A stretch of DNA of 11,477 nt from Candidatus Sumerlaeota bacterium (GTDB taxonomy: Bacteria > Sumerlaeota > Sumerlaeia > JADFCT01). Under the pieces are notes generated by a model. That model was not told the origin of the DNA and did no database searches. It saw nothing but the letters and a program-made list of their open reading frames with translations. The translations under genes and the position numbers were made by a program. Below, in pieces: positions 7,724 through 11,477 of this stretch (its first letter is position 1; every line of letters begins with the position of its first letter). The stretch spans positions 1-11,477 of the forward strand of contig JADFCT010000082.1 in NCBI GenBank assembly GCA_017161665.1. The letters run 5' to 3'.

Positions 7724-8503
7724 ATGCTCCCTCCCACCCATTCGACAGCCTCACGAGGAAGGGTCCTCGAGGAAACAACTGTCCTGTTTTCCGCCCGGTC
7801 CGTTGCGAAGGTATATCAAATGGGTGAGGTGGCGGTACACGCCTTGCGGGACGTGACGCTGGATATTTACGACGGAGAAATTCTGATTGTCCAAGGTCCC
7901 AGCGGCTCGGGGAAAAGCACACTCCTCAATATTATCGGTGGGATGGATGCGCCTTCCAACGGGACGGCCACCTTTTTTGATCGGAACACAAAAAGTACGC
8001 GTGCGATCGAGTTGGCGCAAGCGGGCGGGCGCGAATTGACTCGCTATCGACGCGAACAGATTGGCTTTGTGTTTCAGTTCTTCAACCTGATCCCCTCCCT
8101 CACGGCGCTGGAAAATATTGAGGTTGCGACGGAGATTGTCCCCGATCCCCTGGCGCCCATGGAAACGCTGGCCTTGGTGGGACTGGAAGATCGGGCTCAT
8201 CACTTCCCCTCACAATTGAGCGGGGGACAGCAACAGCGAGTGGCGATCGCCCGGGCCCTGGCCGGACGCCCCCGTTTCCTGCTGTGCGACGAACCGACCG
8301 GCGCGCTGGACACAGAAGCCTCCCGTCAAATCATGCAGATTCTGTATGATCTGAATCGGCAGATGAACAAGACCATCGTCATCATAACGCACAATCCATC
8401 CATCGCCCAAATGGGCCATCGCGTCATTACCCTTCGCGATGGCGCTGTGGAGTCCCTTCGGCGCAACGAGCGTCCCTTGGCGCCGGATCAGGTGGACTGG
8501 TAA
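7724..8503 (+). CDS. ABC transporter ATP-binding protein, LolD/MacB (DevA) type
   Basis: This is a nucleotide-binding subunit that would power an FtsX-like permease in lipoprotein release, macrolide/peptide export or related envelope work. All ATPase motifs are intact: Walker A GPSGSGKST (58-66, K64), Q-loop Q118 in VFQFFNLIPSLTALEN (typical of this subfamily), signature LSGGQQQR (165-172), Walker B FLLCDEPTGALD with E190, and switch H223 in ITHN. It has 259 residues, about 20 to 30 more than LolD, mostly in the N-terminus. Residues 1-20 (MLPPTHSTASRGRVLEETTV) precede the usual family start at LFSARSVAKVY. The only ATG before the fold is at 7724, 24 bases after nadA and with a weak ribosome site. 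A CTG at 7784 preceded by GAGGA is an alternative. No permease or membrane-fusion gene is adjacent, and the convergent alaS begins 4 bases after the stop. Confidence 0.92.
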   Translation: MLPPTHSTASRGRVLEETTVLFSARSVAKVYQMGEVAVHALRDVTLDIYDGEILIVQGPSGSGKSTLLNIIGGMDAPSNGTATFFDRNTKSTRAIELAQAGGRELTRYRREQIGFVFQFFNLIPSLTALENIEVATEIVPDPLAPMETLALVGLEDRAHHFPSQLSGGQQQRVAIARALAGRPRFLLCDEPTGALDTEASRQIMQILYDLNRQMNKTIVIITHNPSIAQMGHRVITLRDGAVESLRRNERPLAPDQVDW

Positions 8504-8507
8504 GTCG

Positions 8508-11213
8508 TTATCCCCCCAGCGCGTCTGTGACCTTCGCCTCCACGGTCTGAAACGCTTCCTGGACCTTGGAGGAGTCTTTCCCGCCCGCCTGAGCCATATC
8601 GGGTCGGCCCCCGCCGCCTCCCCCACATAGGGTGGCGGCAATTTTCACGAGATCACCTGCTTTGACCTTGTCCGTCAAGGCTTTGTCCACAATGCACAGG
8701 AAAGACACCTTGCCGTCTTCCACGGAGGCCAGGATGGCCACGGCCTTCGGCACTTTTCCGCGGATCACGTCGGCCGTGTTGCGCAAATCATTCATCGGCA
8801 AGCCGTCGAAACGATGGGCGATGAACCGGGCTTCGCCAATGACTTTGGCCTCGCCGGCCACATCGGTCACCGACCCGGCCGCGGCCTGTTGTCGTTGCTT
8901 CTTGGCATCTTTGCGCAGGGTCTTGATTTCCTTCTGCATGGCGGCCAGCCGTTCTGCAATTTCGTCTGGTTTGACGGACAGGCGCCCCGTCACGTCCTGA
9001 ACGATGGCGCGCTGAGCGGCCATGTAGGCTGTGGCGGCGGGGCCGGTCAGGCCCTCCACGCGCCGTGTGCCGGCGGCGATGGACGATTCACCCACAATGG
9101 CGAAAGCGCCGATTTCTCCGGATCGCTTCAAATGGGAACCGCCACAGAACTCAATGCTGAAGTCGCCGACGCGCACGACGCGGACGCGGGCGCCATACTT
9201 TTCACCAAAGGGCGCAATGGCGCCGGTTTTGAGCGCCTCTTCCTGAGCCATTACATCGACACGAACATCCCGATCGCGGCAAATCTGCTCGGAGACCTGA
9301 TGCTCGATTTGCGCAATTTCATCGGCCGTCAGCGCCTGAGGATGCGTGAAGTCGAACCGAAACGCGTTTTGCGACACTTCCGAGCCCCGTTGGGCAATAT
9401 GGGACCCCAGAATTCGTTTCATCGCGGCCTGCATGATATGGGTGGCCGTATGATTGCGCATGATGGCCTGTCGGCGCGGTCCATCAATCGCCGCCAGCGC
9501 CGAATCCCCAACGTTGAGAACGCCTCGCGCCACTTTCCCGTAATGGAGATGGATTGCGCTGGGCGTTTTTTGCGTATCGGCGACCTCAAATACCGCGTCG
9601 CCCACCGTAAGGGTTCCCATGTCCCCGATCTGCCCGCCGGAAGCGGCATAGAAGGGCGTGTGATCCAGAATGATAACGCCTTCATCGCCCGTCTGGAGAC
9701 CGTCCACCCGAGCGCCGTCGCGGATCGCTGCGAGAATGACAGCGTCCGTCTCAAAATAGTCATAACCGGTAAAATCCGTGGCGCCGTTCGTTTCGTACAC
9801 ATCGTCCAGGAGTTCGGCTTCGCGGGCCAGTTCCGCGCCCTTCCACGACGCGCGCGCCAATTCCTGATGTTTTTTCATGGCGGTCGCATATTCGGGGCGG
9901 TTGATCTTGACTCCTGAATAGCTGGCGATTTCTTCGGTCATATCCACAGGAAAACCATACGTGGCGTGAAGATCAAAGGCCGCTTCGCCGTCTATCGCGT
10001 TGGAGCCGTTTTGCCGGGCTTTTTCAATGAGTCCGTCCAGAATCTGCGAGCCCCGTCCGACGGTGCGCATGAATTGTTCTTCCTCAATGCGGATCACCTT
10101 TTTAATATGCTTGGCCGAATCTTTGATCTCGGGATACACGCCACCCATCTGATCGATGACGGGATCAACGAGGTCGGCCATGAATGGCTTGTCTTTGCCG
10201 AGGAGATAGGCGAATCGCAGGGCGCGTCGCAGGATACGCCGCAGGACATAGCCCCGTCCCTCGTTGCCGGGGACGATGCCTTCGCTCATGGCGAAGGTCA
10301 GCGCGCGGATATGGTCGGCCACGGCGTTACAGCCGAGCTGGACATCGGGATTCGCATAGTCAACGTCCAAAACCGAAGCGGCCGCATCTACCAAGGGACG
10401 CAAGAGGTCCGTCTTATATGGTGTATCGATCTCAAATCCGGACTGGAGGAACTGCATGGCGGTGGTCATCCGTTCGAGACCGGCGCCGGTGTCGATCCCG
10501 CGGTTTTTCAGTTGCGGGCGTGAGCCGTCGAGTTGTTGATCGAACTGAGGAAAGACCATGTTCCATATTTCAAAATAACGGTCGCCCTCGTCAACAATGC
10601 GGCGGGCAATTTCATCACGCCCCCGTTGGCCGTCCTCGGTGGTCCGGATGGCTTCGGCCAACGCTTCGTCGTCGCCCATGAAGAAAATCACTTCCGAACA
10701 CGGACCACAGGCGCCCGTGTCGCCGGCCGGACCCCAGAAATTCTCTTTTTCATCCAGAGGAATGATGCGGTTGCGAGGAATACCGATTTCCTTTTCGAGG
10801 ATGTCAGCCGCTTCCTCATCCTGATAAAAGGTTGTGGCCCAGAGGCGATTGGGGGGCAGTTTCATTATGTTCCATATGAAGTCCCATCCCCATTCGAGGG
10901 CCTCGCGCTTGAAATAGTCGCCAAATGAAAAATTGCCGAGCATCTCGAAGAAGGTGTGGTGCCGCAAGGTGCGTCCTACATTTTCCAGGTCGCTCCCTTT
11001 TCCCCCGGCGCGAAGACATTTCTGGACCGAAGTGGCGCGACGATAGGGCAACTCCACATCACCGGCATATAACGGCTTGAACTGAACCATGCCCGCCGAG
11101 CAAAACAGCATGGTCGGATCATCCGTTGGCACAACGGGTGACGAGGGCACATGCTTGTGATCTCGCGCGACAAAATAATCCGTATAAGCCTGGCGCAGTT
11201 CGTGTGATTTCAT
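8508..11213 (-). CDS. alaS: Alanine--tRNA ligase
   Basis: AlaS charges tRNA-Ala with alanine and hydrolyses mischarged Ser- and Gly-tRNA-Ala. It is full length at 901 residues. The class II catalytic core (about 1-240) includes AGMVQFKPLY (40-49), RAGGKGSDLENVG and RHHTFFEMLGNFSFGDY (84-100). The tRNA-recognition region contains NEGRGYVLRRILRRA (317-331). The editing domain has its zinc/active-site set H588 and H592 (HTATH) and C690 and H694 (CGGSH). A helical, probably coiled-coil stretch lies at about 733-780, and C-Ala ends with the glycine-rich GGGGGGRPDMAQAGG (864-878). The core shows small departures from the E. coli form (CSAGM for TNAGM, KGSDLE for KHNDLE) that I take as lineage variants. 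No strong Shine-Dalgarno site precedes the ATG; the bases before it read GAAGTCAAAAG. The gene is monocistronic as far as the window shows. Confidence 0.98.
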   Translation of the reverse strand: MKSHELRQAYTDYFVARDHKHVPSSPVVPTDDPTMLFCSAGMVQFKPLYAGDVELPYRRATSVQKCLRAGGKGSDLENVGRTLRHHTFFEMLGNFSFGDYFKREALEWGWDFIWNIMKLPPNRLWATTFYQDEEAADILEKEIGIPRNRIIPLDEKENFWGPAGDTGACGPCSEVIFFMGDDEALAEAIRTTEDGQRGRDEIARRIVDEGDRYFEIWNMVFPQFDQQLDGSRPQLKNRGIDTGAGLERMTTAMQFLQSGFEIDTPYKTDLLRPLVDAAASVLDVDYANPDVQLGCNAVADHIRALTFAMSEGIVPGNEGRGYVLRRILRRALRFAYLLGKDKPFMADLVDPVIDQMGGVYPEIKDSAKHIKKVIRIEEEQFMRTVGRGSQILDGLIEKARQNGSNAIDGEAAFDLHATYGFPVDMTEEIASYSGVKINRPEYATAMKKHQELARASWKGAELAREAELLDDVYETNGATDFTGYDYFETDAVILAAIRDGARVDGLQTGDEGVIILDHTPFYAASGGQIGDMGTLTVGDAVFEVADTQKTPSAIHLHYGKVARGVLNVGDSALAAIDGPRRQAIMRNHTATHIMQAAMKRILGSHIAQRGSEVSQNAFRFDFTHPQALTADEIAQIEHQVSEQICRDRDVRVDVMAQEEALKTGAIAPFGEKYGARVRVVRVGDFSIEFCGGSHLKRSGEIGAFAIVGESSIAAGTRRVEGLTGPAATAYMAAQRAIVQDVTGRLSVKPDEIAERLAAMQKEIKTLRKDAKKQRQQAAAGSVTDVAGEAKVIGEARFIAHRFDGLPMNDLRNTADVIRGKVPKAVAILASVEDGKVSFLCIVDKALTDKVKAGDLVKIAATLCGGGGGGRPDMAQAGGKDSSKVQEAFQTVEAKVTDALGG

Positions 11214-11259
11214 CTTTTGACTTCGATTCTGTTTAATTTATTTTTACTGAGAGGATGGC

Positions 11260-11288
11260 GTCAGCCGTTCCCTTCTTTGCAGCCTGAC
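11260..11288 (-). other. Hairpin in the alaS leader
   Basis: On the minus strand GTCAGGCTG and CGGCTGAC can pair over 8 bp, with one bulged G, one G-T wobble and a loop of about 12 bases. It would lie at the very 5' end of the transcript if the predicted promoter is right. No T run follows, so it is not an intrinsic terminator, and I see no T-box consensus. It may stabilise the message or act in control, or be fortuitous. Confidence 0.3.
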
Positions 11289-11299
11289 AAAGGGAAAAC

Positions 11300-11327
11300 A
11301 TTTTAAGCCCCCATCGGCCCGGCGCAA
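11300..11327 (-). promoter_or_regulatory. alaS: Candidate alaS promoter
   Basis: Reading the minus strand, TTGCGC (11322-11327) is followed by a 16-base spacer and TAAAAT (11300-11305), which matches the -10 consensus at five of six positions. The -35 box matches only three of six. Transcription would start near 11293, giving a leader of about 80 bases. The AT-rich block at 11381-11477 could supply other promoters further upstream. Confidence 0.35.
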
Positions 11328-11380
11328 GGGTTAATTCAGGGAATCAAAAAGGGATTTACCGGCGAGAGGGCGCTATCCGT

Positions 11381-11477
11381 ATTTATCTATTGAATATGCG
11401 ACACAAAAATGAATCAAATATCCGATTTAATTCAATTTATAGATAAAATATGATAATACAATAAGTTAGAACTATCA
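11381..11477. repeat. AT-rich block with a long inverted repeat
   Basis: These 97 bases are about 21% GC, against about 55% in the neighbouring genes. They contain an inverted repeat: TTATCTATTGAAT (11383-11395) against ATTCAAT plus AGATAA (11430-11436 and 11441-11446). The 13 bases pair perfectly except for a four-base insert (TTAT, 11437-11440) in the right arm. A shorter direct repeat, GAATCAAA, occurs at 11341 and 11411. No gene of useful length is visible. It may be an upstream regulatory region of alaS, a protein-binding site or the edge of a transferred segment cut by the window end. Confidence 0.4.

Noticed and set aside
8814..9917. A 367-codon open frame on the plus strand, antisense to alaS, with other long frames at 9966-10523 and 10533-10928
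   Set aside because: They lie fully inside the well-conserved alaS gene, show no family motifs and are typical codon-bias shadows of a GC-rich gene.
11214..11340. A T-box riboswitch in the alaS leader
   Set aside because: There is no AGGGTGG-type T-box sequence and no terminator/antiterminator pair with a T run.
11409..11453. A 14-codon plus-strand frame (MNQISDLIQFIDKI) in the AT-rich block
   Set aside because: It has no ribosome site and lies in low-GC sequence where short ATG frames are expected by chance.

Overview
This is a gene-dense bacterial chromosomal window with about 55% GC in its coding parts. It holds eight protein genes and no RNA genes, insertion sequences or CRISPR arrays that I can see. 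A HAMP-containing hybrid kinase, FabZ and a LolD/MacB-type ATPase suggest a Gram-negative (diderm) bacterium. The phylum cannot be fixed from the sequence. Phyla outside Proteobacteria, such as Hydrogenedentota or the PVC group, are possible on general impression only.

Layout. (1) At 146-4737 on the plus strand, a 1096-residue hybrid sensor histidine kinase (two TM, HAMP, PAS, PAS, GAF, HisKA, HATPase, REC, HPt) is followed 50 bases later by a sodium/proton-coupled glutamate/aspartate-type symporter. (2) At 4664-5539 on the minus strand, a SAM-dependent methyltransferase converges on the symporter gene and overlaps its 3' end by 74 bases. (3) At 5796-8503 on the plus strand lies a compact four-gene run: ridA (imine deaminase), fabZ (hydroxyacyl-ACP dehydratase), nadA (quinolinate synthase) and a LolD/MacB-type ABC ATPase. 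The gaps are 64, 31 and 24 bases. A promoter with a perfect TTGACA box and a 17-base spacer sits just upstream at 5717-5745. (4) At 8508-11213 on the minus strand is full-length alaS, whose stop codon lies 4 bases from that of the ATPase. (5) At 11214-11477 is the alaS leader and promoter region, ending in a stretch of about 21% GC that contains a long imperfect inverted repeat.

How the genes relate. The kinase and symporter probably form one transcription unit, so the kinase may sense the availability of an acidic amino acid, but no response regulator is present. In the ridA-fabZ-nadA-ATPase run, RidA hydrolyses imines/enamines while NadA consumes iminoaspartate, which is at least a suggestive pairing. 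FabZ and a lipoprotein-export-type ATPase both touch the cell envelope. The ATPase has no permease beside it.

Most of the window is recognisable housekeeping or signalling material, and I do not see a clear undescribed system. The points most worth a second look are the orphan ABC ATPase, the kinase-transporter pair without a regulator, the proline-rich methyltransferase tail coded entirely in an antisense overlap, a palindrome over the operon promoter, mutually exclusive hairpins before fabZ, and the AT-rich inverted repeat at the right edge.
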